Part shown: piece after piece, positions 8,527 through 16,282 of the stretch | Position numbering within the stretch: the stretch's first letter is position 1 | Layout of the letters: each line of letters starts with the position of its first letter | Position numbers and translations under genes: made by a program | Assembly: GCA_003288255.1 (NCBI GenBank) | Contig: CP026600.1 | Location: 1,302,001 to 1,366,000 of the forward strand | Reading direction: 5' to 3' | DNA: 64,000 bases | From: Clostridiaceae bacterium 14S0207 | GTDB lineage: Bacteria > Bacillota > Clostridia > Clostridiales > Clostridiaceae | The notes under the pieces: generated by a model | Seen by the model: only the letters and a program-made list of their open reading frames with translations | What the model was told of the DNA's origin: nothing | Databases searched by the model: none

Positions 8527-9246
8527 ATGAACAACTTACAAGTTATAGACCAAAGAAGTTTACTAGGAAAAAATTTTAAAGTTTATGGAGATTTTCAAAA
8601 TCCATTATTTTTAGCAAAGGACGTTGCAGAATGGATTGATTATTCAAAAACAGGAAATGGTTCTTATGATGTTTCTAAAATGTTAAATACAGTAGATGAA
8701 GATGAAAGTCTATTACGAAAGATTTTCGTATCAGGTCAATTAAGAGAAATGAAGTTTTTAACAGAAGATGGACTTTATGAAGTATTAATGCAAAGTAGAA
8801 AGCCAATAGCTAAGAAGTTTAAGAAAGAAGTTAAAAGAATTCTTAAAAGTATAAGAATGAATGGTATTTATGTCGCACAAGCAAAGGTGCAAGAAAAAAT
8901 GTTTAATACTATGAAAATTGAAATGACAGGTTTGGTTGATGAAATAGTAACAGATAAAATAAGCCAAATAGAAGAAAAGTGCTCACAGTATTACAGACCA
9001 ACAAGCTCACAAAAATGGGATATAAGTCAGTACATTAAAAAAAGGCTTGGAATTAGTAAAGCTGATGAAGAATATGAACTTGTTAAACAAAGAGTACTTA
9101 TAAAGTTAAATGCTACTAAGTGGGAAGATATACCTGTAGAAGTATTAAGAGACTCACTCAATATAATTGATGAAAGTATAAGAGTTATAAAGGCAGATAG
9201 AACCACTAATCAAATGTCGTTGTTTGAAGTAGCTTGTAGTAAATAG
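8527..9246 (+). CDS. Bro-N family antirepressor
   Basis: The 239-aa product starts with a Bro-N domain (about residues 5-115, including PLFLAKDVAEWIDYSK and LTEDGLYEVLMQSRKP), the N-terminal domain of phage and baculovirus antirepressors. The C-terminal part is helical and lysine-rich, probably for protein or DNA binding. It is the first gene of the rightward early operon behind an AGGAGG site. Its first seven residues (MNNLQVI) and last six (EVACSK) are shared with the next gene although the bodies differ. A role in lifting repression or early regulation is inferred from the family. Confidence 0.85.
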   Translation: MNNLQVIDQRSLLGKNFKVYGDFQNPLFLAKDVAEWIDYSKTGNGSYDVSKMLNTVDEDESLLRKIFVSGQLREMKFLTEDGLYEVLMQSRKPIAKKFKKEVKRILKSIRMNGIYVAQAKVQEKMFNTMKIEMTGLVDEIVTDKISQIEEKCSQYYRPTSSQKWDISQYIKKRLGISKADEEYELVKQRVLIKLNATKWEDIPVEVLRDSLNIIDESIRVIKADRTTNQMSLFEVACSK

Positions 9247-9261
9247 AAGGGAGATGATTAA

Positions 9262-10044
9262 ATGAATAACTTACAAGTTATACAAAAGGAAGGACAAAAG
9301 GTTTTAACAACAGAACAGTTAGCAAAAGTTTATGAAACAGATATAAATAATATTCAAGTCAATTTTAAAAATCATAAAAACAACTTTGTAGAAGGAAAAC
9401 ATTATTATTTATTACAAGGTGAAGAATTAAGGGAGTTTAAGAACCAACTGAATAATATTCAGTTGGTTGGTAAAAGAGCAGCAAGTTTATATCTATGGAC
9501 AGAAAGAGGAGCAAACAGACATTGTAAGATACTAGACACTGATAAAGCATGGGAACAGTTTGATAATTTAGAGGAAACTTATTTTAGAGTTAAGCAGAAT
9601 CCACAAGCTAGTCCGAATACTTTAGAAGATATAATGATTTGTACTTTACAGGGTATGAAAGAAGTTAAACAACAACTTAATCAAGTTAATAGTCATGCTC
9701 TAGAAGCAAAAGAGGGTGTTAGAGAATTAAGAGAAGAAAGTCCATTGTTTGGAATTGAAATGGAGGAACTTCAAAAATCCGTTAGATATAAAGGAATAAA
9801 AGTTTTAGGTGGATATCATACAAATGCCTATAATGATAAGTCTTTAAGAACAAAGGTATATTCAGACATACAAAGAGAATTAAAAAGGCAATTCGGAGTA
9901 AATAGTTATAAAGCTATTAAAAGAAAGGAACTTCAACTTTCATTAGAGATAATATCAAAGTATAAACCACCGTTTGTATTAAAAGAAGAGATTGAATGTA
10001 TTAATAATCAAATAGCTTTAAAAGAAGTAGCTTGTAGTAAATAG
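9262..10044 (+). CDS. ORF6N/ORF6C-domain antirepressor-like protein
   Basis: This 260-aa protein has an ORF6N domain (about residues 10-105, with TTEQLAKVYETD and LYLWTERGANRH) and a C-terminal ORF6C-type region (about 165-250, with KGIKVLGGYHTNAYNDKSLRTKVY). Such proteins are phage regulators related to KilA-N and antirepressors. It lies 15 bp after the Bro-N gene with its own AGGGAG site. The shared MNNLQVI start and EVACSK end suggest that the two genes exchange modules or arose by partial duplication. Confidence 0.85.
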   Translation: MNNLQVIQKEGQKVLTTEQLAKVYETDINNIQVNFKNHKNNFVEGKHYYLLQGEELREFKNQLNNIQLVGKRAASLYLWTERGANRHCKILDTDKAWEQFDNLEETYFRVKQNPQASPNTLEDIMICTLQGMKEVKQQLNQVNSHALEAKEGVRELREESPLFGIEMEELQKSVRYKGIKVLGGYHTNAYNDKSLRTKVYSDIQRELKRQFGVNSYKAIKRKELQLSLEIISKYKPPFVLKEEIECINNQIALKEVACSK

Positions 10045-10057
10045 GAGGGAGTAAAAA

Positions 10058-10234
10058 ATGAAAGACATAGTAGCTATTACAGGTTATAAAATAGTTGAAA
10101 ATTTTGAGGATGATAAAAATATTTTAGAGGTTCAGTTCACTTTTGTAAGTGATGATAGAACCCCAGATAAATTTGCTAAGTTTTTAAATGTTATTGATGA
10201 ATTTTTACAAGAAAGTTATAAGTCATTAGTCTAA
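10058..10234 (+). CDS. Small phage protein (58 aa)
   Basis: ATG at 10058 follows AGGAGGGAG by a normal distance and the frame runs 58 codons. The product begins MKDIVAITGYKIVE and looks like a small alpha/beta protein with a helical C-terminus; no family is recognised. It ends 9 bp inside the convergent gene 10226-10603, marking the end of the first rightward block. As a small early gene next to antirepressors it could be regulatory, but nothing in the sequence proves this. Confidence 0.6.
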   Translation: MKDIVAITGYKIVENFEDDKNILEVQFTFVSDDRTPDKFAKFLNVIDEFLQESYKSLV

Positions 10235-10603
10235 GCCAAGTTTTTGTAATAGAACATTTTTAGCAACATCACTAAGTATGGGTAAAGATACACTACTAAC
10301 TTTTGAAATTATACTTTTGGTTTTATCCCAAATATCTTTATCTCTAATATTATCAAGGAATTGATGCCCATCCCAAGTGATAGAGCGAATTATAAATCCT
10401 TTACCACCTAAGGAATTAATGGTACTGGCGTTTATAAATCCAGCTTCTAAAAGTTTTGAAACGGTATAGCCTAAATTGTTAATATCATACTTTTTACAAA
10501 AATCAGTATTTAGTAAATCACTTAAAGATAATCTATTGTTGATAGTGCCAATATCTTCAATAGCTAGCAAAGCATCACGTACACAGTCTTGATTTAATTT
10601 CAT
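10226..10603 (-). CDS. DUF2513-like winged-helix phage protein
   Basis: The 125-aa sequence begins MKLNQDCVRDALLAIED and contains LGYTVSKLLEAGFI and ITWDGHQFLDNIRDKDIW, the pattern of DUF2513 proteins common in Firmicute prophages. The family looks like a winged helix: an N-terminal helix-turn-helix followed by a hydrophobic helix (SVSLPILSDVAKNVLLQKLG). It reads against the flanking early genes and has its own upstream region, so it may be expressed in the lysogen. Function is unknown. Confidence 0.75.
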   Translation of the reverse strand: MKLNQDCVRDALLAIEDIGTINNRLSLSDLLNTDFCKKYDINNLGYTVSKLLEAGFINASTINSLGGKGFIIRSITWDGHQFLDNIRDKDIWDKTKSIISKVSSVSLPILSDVAKNVLLQKLGLD

Positions 10604-10678
10604 AACAATTGCACCCCTTTCAACAAAATTTTATCACACAGGGATGAATATTACAATATAACGAAAGGAAGTGAAAAA

Positions 10679-10873
10679 ATGACAATAGGCGACAACATGA
10701 GAAGAATAGCGGAAGAAAAGAATATGACTATATATCAGGTAATGAAGAAAAGTAAAGTTTCTATGGGTTATATATATGATTTAGCGAATAATAAACAAAA
10801 TAATCCGTCTATAACTATTTTATTAAAGATAGCTAAGGCTTTAGATGTTTCAATTGAGGAATTAATAAATTAG
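10679..10873 (+). CDS. Small XRE-type regulator (Cro-like)
   Basis: The 64-aa protein is a single helix-turn-helix domain (MTIGDNMRRIAEEKNMTIYQ start, KVSMGYIYDLANNK recognition region, ending in ALDVSIEELIN). It has no other domain, like Cro or small plasmid regulators. It opens the second early block, divergent from the DUF2513 gene, and is followed 12 bp later by the excisionase-like gene. Which operator it binds is unknown; the 18-bp-spaced repeats at 8442-8486 are one candidate. Confidence 0.85.
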   Translation: MTIGDNMRRIAEEKNMTIYQVMKKSKVSMGYIYDLANNKQNNPSITILLKIAKALDVSIEELIN

Positions 10874-10885
10874 GAGGAATTACAA

Positions 10886-11137
10886 ATGGAATTAATACAA
10901 GAAGAACTAAAAAATATTATTGTTTCTGCAATAAAGGAAACACGTGTTAAAGAAAAGTCTACATTAACAATAGAAGAATGTACTCAATATAGTGGAATTG
11001 GTAGAGATAAAATCTTAGAACTAGCACATGGAGAAAATGATTTCCCTGTTTTTAAGGTGGGAAAAAAGTTTTTAATAAATAAAGATATGTTAGATAAATG
11101 GCTTCAAAAAATATCAGAGGAAAAGAGAATTTTATAA
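10886..11137 (+). CDS. Excisionase-like helix-turn-helix protein
   Basis: The 83-aa protein contains a MerR/excisionase-type domain (about residues 26-75: LTIEECTQYSGIGRDKILELA, then FPVFKVGKKFLINKDMLDKWL). This is the HTH_17 pattern of Xis and related DNA-bending proteins. It could be the prophage excisionase or a regulator; its distance from int (3.5 kb, opposite strand) makes either possible. Confidence 0.75.
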   Translation: MELIQEELKNIIVSAIKETRVKEKSTLTIEECTQYSGIGRDKILELAHGENDFPVFKVGKKFLINKDMLDKWLQKISEEKRIL

Positions 11138-11207
11138 ATTACTCTATAGTGTACAGGCTTCAAATATTTTAAATAATAAGACCTATAAGGTTAAAGGAGA
11201 TAGTACA

Positions 11208-11312
11208 GTGTCTAAAAAAATAACAAAAGCTTTAGATTATACGTTAAAGGTTATTTGTATAGGTTTATTTTGGACATTATATATTGGACTAGCATGTTGG
11301 GTATATAGATAG
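11208..11312 (+). CDS. Small membrane peptide (34 aa)
   Basis: GTG at 11208 has a good AAAGGAG site. The product is a short basic start (SKKITKALDY) followed by one membrane segment of about 20 residues (LKVICIGLFWTLYIGLACWV). It ends 12 bp before the sigma factor gene. No family is recognised; it may be a phage membrane modulator. Confidence 0.5.
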   Translation: MSKKITKALDYTLKVICIGLFWTLYIGLACWVYR

Positions 11313-11324
11313 GAGGAATAAAAA

Positions 11325-11885
11325 TTGATTAATGTAGAGCAACACTTAGGATTAGTAGGAATGGTTATTAAAAAGTATTTTCCTAAAAGAGAGCTTAGTT
11401 ATGAAGAGTTATTTCAAATAGGTAGTATAGGACTTGTAAAAGCAGCAAATGATTTTGATGAAAGGAGAAATGTAAAATTTAGTACTTATGCAGTATTTAA
11501 GATTAGATGTGAGATTTTAAGATATTTTAGAGAAGATAAGTGGCATATAGGATCAAGAGAACAAAGAGTTAAAGGAGAAGCTCATATACCATATTCACTA
11601 GATAGTACGGTGAAAGAAGATGATGATAAGGGATTTACGTTTTTAGACCTTGAAGGAACAGATGAATTTGAAGAAAAACTTCAAGAAAAAATCTTTTTAG
11701 AACAATTAATTTTGCAGTTGGACGAACTAGAAAGGAAGGTTATTATTGGCCTATTTTATGAAGAAAAATTGCAAAGGGAATTAGCTAAAGAGTTTAACTT
11801 AAGCCAATGTGAAATTAGTAGGTTGAAGATAAAAGGGCTTAAAAAAATGAGACAAGCAGCTCTGCCAAGCGAACTTGTCTGCTAA
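11325..11885 (+). CDS. Phage-encoded sigma-70-family factor
   Basis: The 186-aa protein has sigma region 2 (about residues 1-75: YEELFQIGSIGLVKAANDFDERRNVKFSTYAVFKIRCEI has the core-binding and -10 recognition pattern) and region 4 (about 125-178: LDELERKVIIGLFYEEKLQRELAKEFNLSQCEISRLKIKGLKKM). Region 3 is partly replaced by an acidic linker. It resembles the compact sporulation sigma factors F and G. The start is TTG at 11325 behind AGGAGG. It could redirect host polymerase to middle or late phage promoters; a target promoter was not identified. Confidence 0.85.
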   Translation: MINVEQHLGLVGMVIKKYFPKRELSYEELFQIGSIGLVKAANDFDERRNVKFSTYAVFKIRCEILRYFREDKWHIGSREQRVKGEAHIPYSLDSTVKEDDDKGFTFLDLEGTDEFEEKLQEKIFLEQLILQLDELERKVIIGLFYEEKLQRELAKEFNLSQCEISRLKIKGLKKMRQAALPSELVC

Positions 11886-11930
11886 CAAAAACAACCACTT
11901 AAATTTTAGCACATGAAAGGTGAATTTACA

Positions 11931-12065
11931 ATGGCCTATAAGGAATGTGAAAAGTGTAAGTACTGTATATGGACAGAAAATAGATGTAGCACAGATAGAG
12001 AAGATCAAGTTTGGTTGGAGCCAAACTGTAGTTTAGAAGAATGTAAATTTGAGGAGGAAAATTAA
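11931..12065 (+). CDS. Cysteine-rich small protein (44 aa)
   Basis: ATG at 11931 has an AAAGGTG site at the correct distance; an upstream in-frame ATG at 11913 overlaps that site and is less likely. The product has six cysteines, including C-E-K-C-K-Y-C near the start, and many acidic residues, suggesting a small zinc-binding protein. The stop codon abuts the ATG of the Gam gene, so the two are translated together. Function is unknown. Confidence 0.6.
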   Translation: MAYKECEKCKYCIWTENRCSTDREDQVWLEPNCSLEECKFEEEN

Positions 12066-12590
12066 ATGCTTAATGAATTATTGAAATCAGAAATTGCTGA
12101 AATAGAAACAGTTGAAAGGGAAAGTTTTAAAGTAACGGATTTAGAAAGTGCTAACTGGTGTTTCAGAAAAATAAGTGCTTTACAAAATAATATAGAAAGT
12201 AATAAGTCATTAGCAGTTGCAGAAAAACTAAGAATAGATAAATGGGAAAAGAAAGTTACAGAAGAAGATAAAGAAACTATACAATACTTTGAAAGTTTAA
12301 TTACAGAATATTATTTAGCTAATAGAGAATTGGATAAGAAGTTTAAACTTAGTACACCTTATGGAAAAGTAAGCAGTAGAAAAAGTAAAAAATATAATTG
12401 GACTGATGAAGAAGAGCTGCTTAAGTATTTAAAAGAAAATAAAAATGATGAACTTATAAGAGTTAAAGAAGAAATAAATAAAACAGAGTTTAAAAAAGTT
12501 TATAAAAATGGTGTGAATCAAGAAACTGGAGAGATTATTCCAGGAGTAGATGTCAGAGAAGAAGAAAGTATTTCAATTAAAGTAGAGTAG
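12066..12590 (+). CDS. gam: Gam-like host-nuclease inhibitor
   Basis: The 174-aa protein matches the Mu Gam/host-nuclease inhibitor pattern: a coiled-coil N-terminal half (TDLESANWCFRKISALQ through about residue 90), then a TPYGKVSSRK stretch and a YNWTDEEELLKYL segment. Gam proteins bind double-stranded DNA ends and protect them from exonucleases such as AddAB. It lies just before the ERF annealing protein, as expected for a phage recombination module. Confidence 0.85.
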   Translation: MLNELLKSEIAEIETVERESFKVTDLESANWCFRKISALQNNIESNKSLAVAEKLRIDKWEKKVTEEDKETIQYFESLITEYYLANRELDKKFKLSTPYGKVSSRKSKKYNWTDEEELLKYLKENKNDELIRVKEEINKTEFKKVYKNGVNQETGEIIPGVDVREEESISIKVE

Positions 12591-12602
12591 GGGGGAAAAG
12601 GC

Positions 12603-13205
12603 ATGGGAGTATATGAAAAATTGCTTAAGGTACAAAGTGAGTTAAAAGCTCCTAAAAGTCAGTTTAATAAGTTTGGTAACTATGCTTATAGAAATTGTGA
12701 AGATATATTGGAAGCAGTTAAACCATTATTACAACAAAATAAACTTTCTCTAACAATAGCAGATGAAATATTGCTAGTAGGTGATAGATACTATATAAAA
12801 GCTATTGCAACTATTGTTGATATTGAAACAGGAGATAAAGAAAGTGTTAGTGCATTTGCAAGAGAGGAAGAAAATAAAAAAGGTATGGATGCAAGTCAGC
12901 TTACAGGTAGTACAAGCAGTTATGCTAGAAAATATGCCCTAAACGGATTGTTTTGTATTGATGATACAAAAGATAGTGATACAACAAATACCGACTCAAA
13001 ATCAAAAGCAAGTAATAAAAGTGATACTAAGAAATTAAGCCAAGCACAACTAAAAAGACTTTATGCAATAGCAAATGCAGCTGGATATGATGCAGATGTT
13101 ATAAAGAAACAAGCATTAAAGAAATATAGCGTTGATCATTTAGAAGATATGACAAAAGCTCAATATGATGAATTGTGTGCTGGATATGAAAACCTAAAGA
13201 AATAG
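12603..13205 (+). CDS. erf: ERF-family single-strand annealing protein
   Basis: The 200-aa protein has an ERF domain over about residues 1-125, with KSQFNKFGNYAYRNCEDILEA, a variable middle, and ASQLTGSTSSYARKYALNGL, the signature end of the domain. ERF proteins anneal single-stranded DNA in phage recombination and genome circularisation. A linker of about 30 residues leads to a small C-terminal helical domain (about 145-200). It follows gam. A diverged relative lies outside the prophage at 48627-49196. Confidence 0.92.
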   Translation: MGVYEKLLKVQSELKAPKSQFNKFGNYAYRNCEDILEAVKPLLQQNKLSLTIADEILLVGDRYYIKAIATIVDIETGDKESVSAFAREEENKKGMDASQLTGSTSSYARKYALNGLFCIDDTKDSDTTNTDSKSKASNKSDTKKLSQAQLKRLYAIANAAGYDADVIKKQALKKYSVDHLEDMTKAQYDELCAGYENLKK

Positions 13206-13217
13206 GAGGTGCTGAAC

Positions 13218-13436
13218 TTGAAAAGAGAATATGCAATAGATAATGCCATTGTAGAAGAATTTATAGAAAATGAAGATGAAATTTTAAGTAATATAAATGA
13301 AGAAATACAAGGCAATATTTATTCTTCTAATAAGTGCTTAATTATAAATTTAAAAGATTATAGTTCAGAAGTAATACTATATAATTTATCAGAAAAAGAA
13401 TTAGAGAAAGCTAAGGATATAGTTAATAAGCTTTAA
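13218..13436 (+). CDS. Hypothetical phage protein (72 aa)
   Basis: I prefer TTG at 13218 because it lies 8 bp after AGGAGG; the upstream in-frame GTG at 13209 overlaps that site. The product begins MKREYAIDNAIVEEFIE, is acidic, and is predicted to be mixed alpha/beta. No family is recognised. It sits between erf and the replication gene. Confidence 0.6.
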   Translation: MKREYAIDNAIVEEFIENEDEILSNINEEIQGNIYSSNKCLIINLKDYSSEVILYNLSEKELEKAKDIVNKL

Positions 13437-13447
13437 AGGAGGTACAA

Positions 13448-14185
13448 ATGAGCCAAGGGTGGTTTAAATTACACAGAGAACTATTTGAAAAAGCAATATG
13501 GCAAAGTTCCACTCCAGAACAAAAAGTTATATTAATCACATTACTTGGAATGGCTAACCACCAAGGCAAAGAATGGGAGTGGAAAGGTAAACAATTTAAA
13601 GCAGAACCAGGACAATTTGTTACTTCAATTGATAGCATAATTAAACGTTGTGGTAAAGGAATTTCACCTCAGAATATTAAAAGTGCTATTAAAAAATTTG
13701 AAAAATATAATTTTCTAACCAACGAATCAACCAAGACAGGAAGGCTTATGACCATAGTGAATTGGAGGGTTTACCAAGGTATTGAAATTGAAAGTAACCA
13801 ACAAAGTAACCAACAGGTAACCGACAACCAACCAACAACTAACCAACAGGTAACTGACAGGTCGCTAACAGGTAACCAACAGGTAACACCTAACAAGAAT
13901 GATAAGAATAATAAGAATGTAAAGAATGATAAGAAAGGAGAAGAAGGTAAAGAAATAACATCAACCCAACTTACTTCTTTTCCTACTCCATTCCATGAAA
14001 AAATTTTTAATACATTTGGAGAGATAACATATAAAACATGGTTTAAGTTAAGTTCTATAGAAGAAAAAGCAGATAAAATCAATATTAAGGTTACTAATGA
14101 ATTTACTAAGGAAGTTTTGGAGAATAAGTTTAAAGAGCAACTAGAAATTGCACTAGGGAAGAAAATAAATATAGATTATAGTTGA
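13448..14185 (+). CDS. Phage replication initiator (DnaD-N/winged helix with DnaA-N-like C-terminus)
   Basis: The 245-aa protein has an N-terminal winged-helix replication domain (residues 1-110; MSQGWFKLHRELFEKAIW and NHQGKEWEWKGKQF are typical of phage initiators and DnaD-like proteins). A linker rich in Asn, Gln and Thr (about 115-155) is encoded by the 33-bp DNA repeats. The last 70 residues (TPFHEKIFNTFGEITYKTWF, then KINIKVTNEFTKEVLENKF) resemble the N-terminal domain of DnaA, which contacts helicase. By analogy with lambda O, the protein probably binds repeats inside its own gene and loads a host helicase. No phage helicase gene is seen nearby. Confidence 0.8.
   Translation: MSQGWFKLHRELFEKAIWQSSTPEQKVILITLLGMANHQGKEWEWKGKQFKAEPGQFVTSIDSIIKRCGKGISPQNIKSAIKKFEKYNFLTNESTKTGRLMTIVNWRVYQGIEIESNQQSNQQVTDNQPTTNQQVTDRSLTGNQQVTPNKNDKNNKNVKNDKKGEEGKEITSTQLTSFPTPFHEKIFNTFGEITYKTWFKLSSIEEKADKINIKVTNEFTKEVLENKFKEQLEIALGKKINIDYS
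13808..13887 (+). repeat. Repeats in the initiator gene, candidate phage origin
   Basis: AACCAACAGGTAAC occurs at 13808-13821, 13841-13854 and 13874-13887, exactly 33 bp apart, with partial copies (AGTAACCAACAAAGTAACC) just upstream. Regular repeats inside the initiator gene are how lambdoid and many Firmicute phages mark their origin. The repetition also encodes a Gln/Asn/Thr linker, so it could be only a protein feature; the exact 33-bp period keeps frame either way. Confidence 0.6.
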
Positions 14186-14199
14186 AAGGTGATTTAAGT

Positions 14200-14367
14200 A
14201 TGCAAATGAAAAATATGAATGCACATGAACTTGCAATAAAAACGTATAGAGATTTGCAATTAAGAAGATTGGCTAGAAAGAAAAGGGCAGAGTGCGAATG
14301 TGAATCTCTTAAGGTAGAGGCAGTAATAAGAGCAAATAATAAAAGATATAGGCTTAGAAATAGATAG
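14200..14367 (+). CDS. Small basic phage protein (55 aa)
   Basis: ATG at 14200 follows AAAGGTG; an upstream TTG at 14182 lies before that site and is not preferred. The product is very basic (RDLQLRRLARKKRAE, RANNKRYRLRNR) and helical, which suggests nucleic acid or protein contact. No family is recognised. It sits between the initiator and SSB genes. Confidence 0.55.
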   Translation: MQMKNMNAHELAIKTYRDLQLRRLARKKRAECECESLKVEAVIRANNKRYRLRNR

Positions 14368-14379
14368 GAGGATAATTAT

Positions 14380-14778
14380 ATGAATAAAGTAACTTTGGTT
14401 GGAAGATTAATTAAGGACCCAGAATTACAATTTTTAGCTGGAAATGGCACAGCAGTATGTAAATTTAATATCGCAGTAAACAGGAAGTTTAAAAAAGAAG
14501 GTCAGCCAGATGCAGATTTTATACAAGTAGTTGTTTGGGGCAAAATGGCAGAGGCAACAGCTAATTACATGACTAAAGGTAGACAGATTGGTATTAGTGG
14601 AAGAATAGAAACTAGGAGCTATGAGGCTAAGGATGGAACTAGAAGATATGTTACAGAAGTAATTGCAGAAGATGTAGAGTTTTTAGGAAATAAAAAGGCA
14701 TCTGAAAATGATGGACAAGTAGAAAATCAAAATTTTGGTGTAACGGAAGTACTGGATAATGAGGATATACCTTTTTAA
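14380..14778 (+). CDS. ssb: Single-stranded DNA-binding protein
   Basis: The 132-aa OB-fold protein begins MNKVTLVGRLIKDPEL and has the conserved FNIAVNR, FIQVVVWGKMAE and GRIETRSYEAKDGTRRYVTEV segments over residues 1-105. It ends with the acidic tip DNEDIPF that recruits repair and replication partners. It is shorter than chromosomal SSB (about 160-170 aa) because the disordered linker is reduced. It belongs to the replication module. Confidence 0.96.
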   Translation: MNKVTLVGRLIKDPELQFLAGNGTAVCKFNIAVNRKFKKEGQPDADFIQVVVWGKMAEATANYMTKGRQIGISGRIETRSYEAKDGTRRYVTEVIAEDVEFLGNKKASENDGQVENQNFGVTEVLDNEDIPF

Positions 14779-14793
14779 AGGGAGGAAAGCGGT

Positions 14794-14958
14794 ATGGAAG
14801 ATAGGGAACTAAAAGCAAAGGTTATTGATCTAGCAACAAGCTTAGCATTAGAGGATACAACTAAAAGGCCATATTCTAAGGTTATTAGTGAATGTATTGA
14901 AGAAGCATGTTCAAAACTACATGTTAATAGAAAAACTTTTATAAAAATGTTTATTTAG
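14794..14958 (+). CDS. Small phage protein (54 aa)
   Basis: ATG at 14794 follows GGAGG and the frame runs 54 codons. The helical product begins MEDRELKAKVIDLATSLA and has two cysteines near the middle (SECIEEACSK). No family is recognised. It may be a small regulator in the replication block. Confidence 0.55.
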   Translation: MEDRELKAKVIDLATSLALEDTTKRPYSKVISECIEEACSKLHVNRKTFIKMFI

Positions 14959-15033
14959 GTACAAGAGAATAGGAAAAATGAAAACTTTATTAAATTAATA
15001 TTATCAAATGATAATTAATTGAGAGGTGAAAAC

Positions 15034-15456
15034 ATGGCAAAAAGTAAATATGGAGCCAAGAAGATAGTGATTGATGGTATCACATTTGATTCAAAGGATG
15101 AAGGAAGATATTATTTATATCTTAAAGATTTGAAAGCAAAAGGTAAGATATTAAATTTTGAGTTACAACCTAAATATGAACTACAACCAGGATTTAAGAA
15201 GAATGGGAAAACATATAGAGCAATAACATATACACCAGATTTCTTAATATATCATCTTAATGGAACAGAGGAATTAATAGATATTAAGGGAATGAGCACA
15301 CAACAAGGAGAAATGAGAAGGAAAATGTTTGATTATAAATATCCTAATTTAAACTTAACTTGGATAGCTAGATCGTTAAAGTATAGTCCTACAGGGTGGA
15401 TAGAATATAATCAATTAAACAAGATTAGAAGGGAGAATAAGAAATGCCGAAAATAA
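15034..15456 (+). CDS. DUF1064 protein, probable endonuclease-like
   Basis: ATG at 15034 is preceded by GAGAGGTG. The 140-aa protein matches DUF1064: SKYGAKKIVIDGITFDSKDE, then ELQPKYELQPGF and YTPDFLIY, then ELIDIKGMSTQQ. The D-x(n)-D-x-K-like arrangement (TPDF and IDIKG) fits a restriction-endonuclease fold, and the family is often placed with phage replication and recombination genes. Its reaction is not established. The stop overlaps the next gene start by 13 bp. Confidence 0.8.
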   Translation: MAKSKYGAKKIVIDGITFDSKDEGRYYLYLKDLKAKGKILNFELQPKYELQPGFKKNGKTYRAITYTPDFLIYHLNGTEELIDIKGMSTQQGEMRRKMFDYKYPNLNLTWIARSLKYSPTGWIEYNQLNKIRRENKKCRK

Positions 15457-16076
15457 AGATTATAAATGATAGAACAGGAGAAGTAAAAGAAATAGATTGC
15501 ATTGGCTACAACTTACAGTTTGTAACATCAGAGGGAAATGGACAAGTACAAAAGATAAGAGCATTAAACAATGGAAAATATGATTGTAAGCATTGGATTA
15601 AGAATGACATTTATTATCCTATAGCAAAGAAAGTTAAAGAAAATCTTAGAGAGTTATCACCTAGTTTAGTAAGTGTAAATATAGAAAAGATATTGTTTTT
15701 AGAGGATATAGATTATGTAACAGATGAAATAAATAAGAAAACGGACTGGGTAATGCGAATAAAGAAATTACCAAAGCAAGTTACTGAACTTATAGGATAT
15801 AAATTTGTTATAGAGAGTAGAGAGTTTTGGGTGTCCAGAATAAGTGATGAACAAATTGTGGCTCATATATATAGTTGTTTAAAACAAATAGATGAAGATA
15901 AGTTAATAGAACCAGATATAAAAGGATGGAAAGAAGTTTTAGGAACATTAGGTTATGGCTGGGAGACTACAATAAGTCCTATACCTAATTTATTAGATGG
16001 ATTTGACCAAGAAGATTTTGCAATGCTTAAAAGAGCAGATAAGCAGATTAAATTAGATTTAAGAAATATCAGATAG
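15444..16076 (+). CDS. Phage protein resembling a degenerate phage metallopeptidase
   Basis: The 210-aa protein overlaps the DUF1064 gene. Its second half follows the layout I associate with the putative phage metallopeptidase family: a beta-rich segment, FVIESREFWVSRISDEQIVAHI, then PDIKGWKEVLGTLGYGWE. The position that would carry HExxH reads H-I-Y-S-C-L, so the zinc site is missing and the protein is probably not an active peptidase. The N-terminal 90 residues are not recognised. The family link is tentative. Confidence 0.45.
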   Translation: MPKIKIINDRTGEVKEIDCIGYNLQFVTSEGNGQVQKIRALNNGKYDCKHWIKNDIYYPIAKKVKENLRELSPSLVSVNIEKILFLEDIDYVTDEINKKTDWVMRIKKLPKQVTELIGYKFVIESREFWVSRISDEQIVAHIYSCLKQIDEDKLIEPDIKGWKEVLGTLGYGWETTISPIPNLLDGFDQEDFAMLKRADKQIKLDLRNIR

Positions 16077-16077
16077 C

Positions 16078-16173
16078 ATGGAAACCCTAGTTCATGTTGA
16101 AGTGATACCATATAAGGATTTTAAAGAAAAACTAAAGATAACTAAGAATCTTCATGGATCTATTACTGTATAA
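16078..16173 (+). CDS. Possible short ORF or gene remnant (31 aa)
   Basis: ATG at 16078 overlaps the preceding stop region and runs 31 codons (METLVHVEVIPYKDFKEK and onward). It lacks a convincing ribosome site. The next 50 bp contain a further short frame, so this may be the remnant of a longer gene cut off by the arrival of the minus-strand gene at 16283-16576. Support is weak. Confidence 0.25.
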   Translation: METLVHVEVIPYKDFKEKLKITKNLHGSITV

Positions 16174-16240
16174 GATATAGAAGGTGCAATTATGATTATT
16201 CAACTAAGAAAGGAAAAGTAATAAATGGCACTATTTATAG

Positions 16241-16274
16241 AAAAAAGGAGACAGGCTTTGATAGTCTGTTTCCT
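16241..16274 (-). terminator. Terminator of the minus-strand gene
   Basis: GGAGACAG at 16247-16254 pairs with CTGTTTCC at 16266-16273; on the minus strand the hairpin is followed by a six-T run. Confidence 0.7.
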
Positions 16275-16282
16275 CATAGTAT

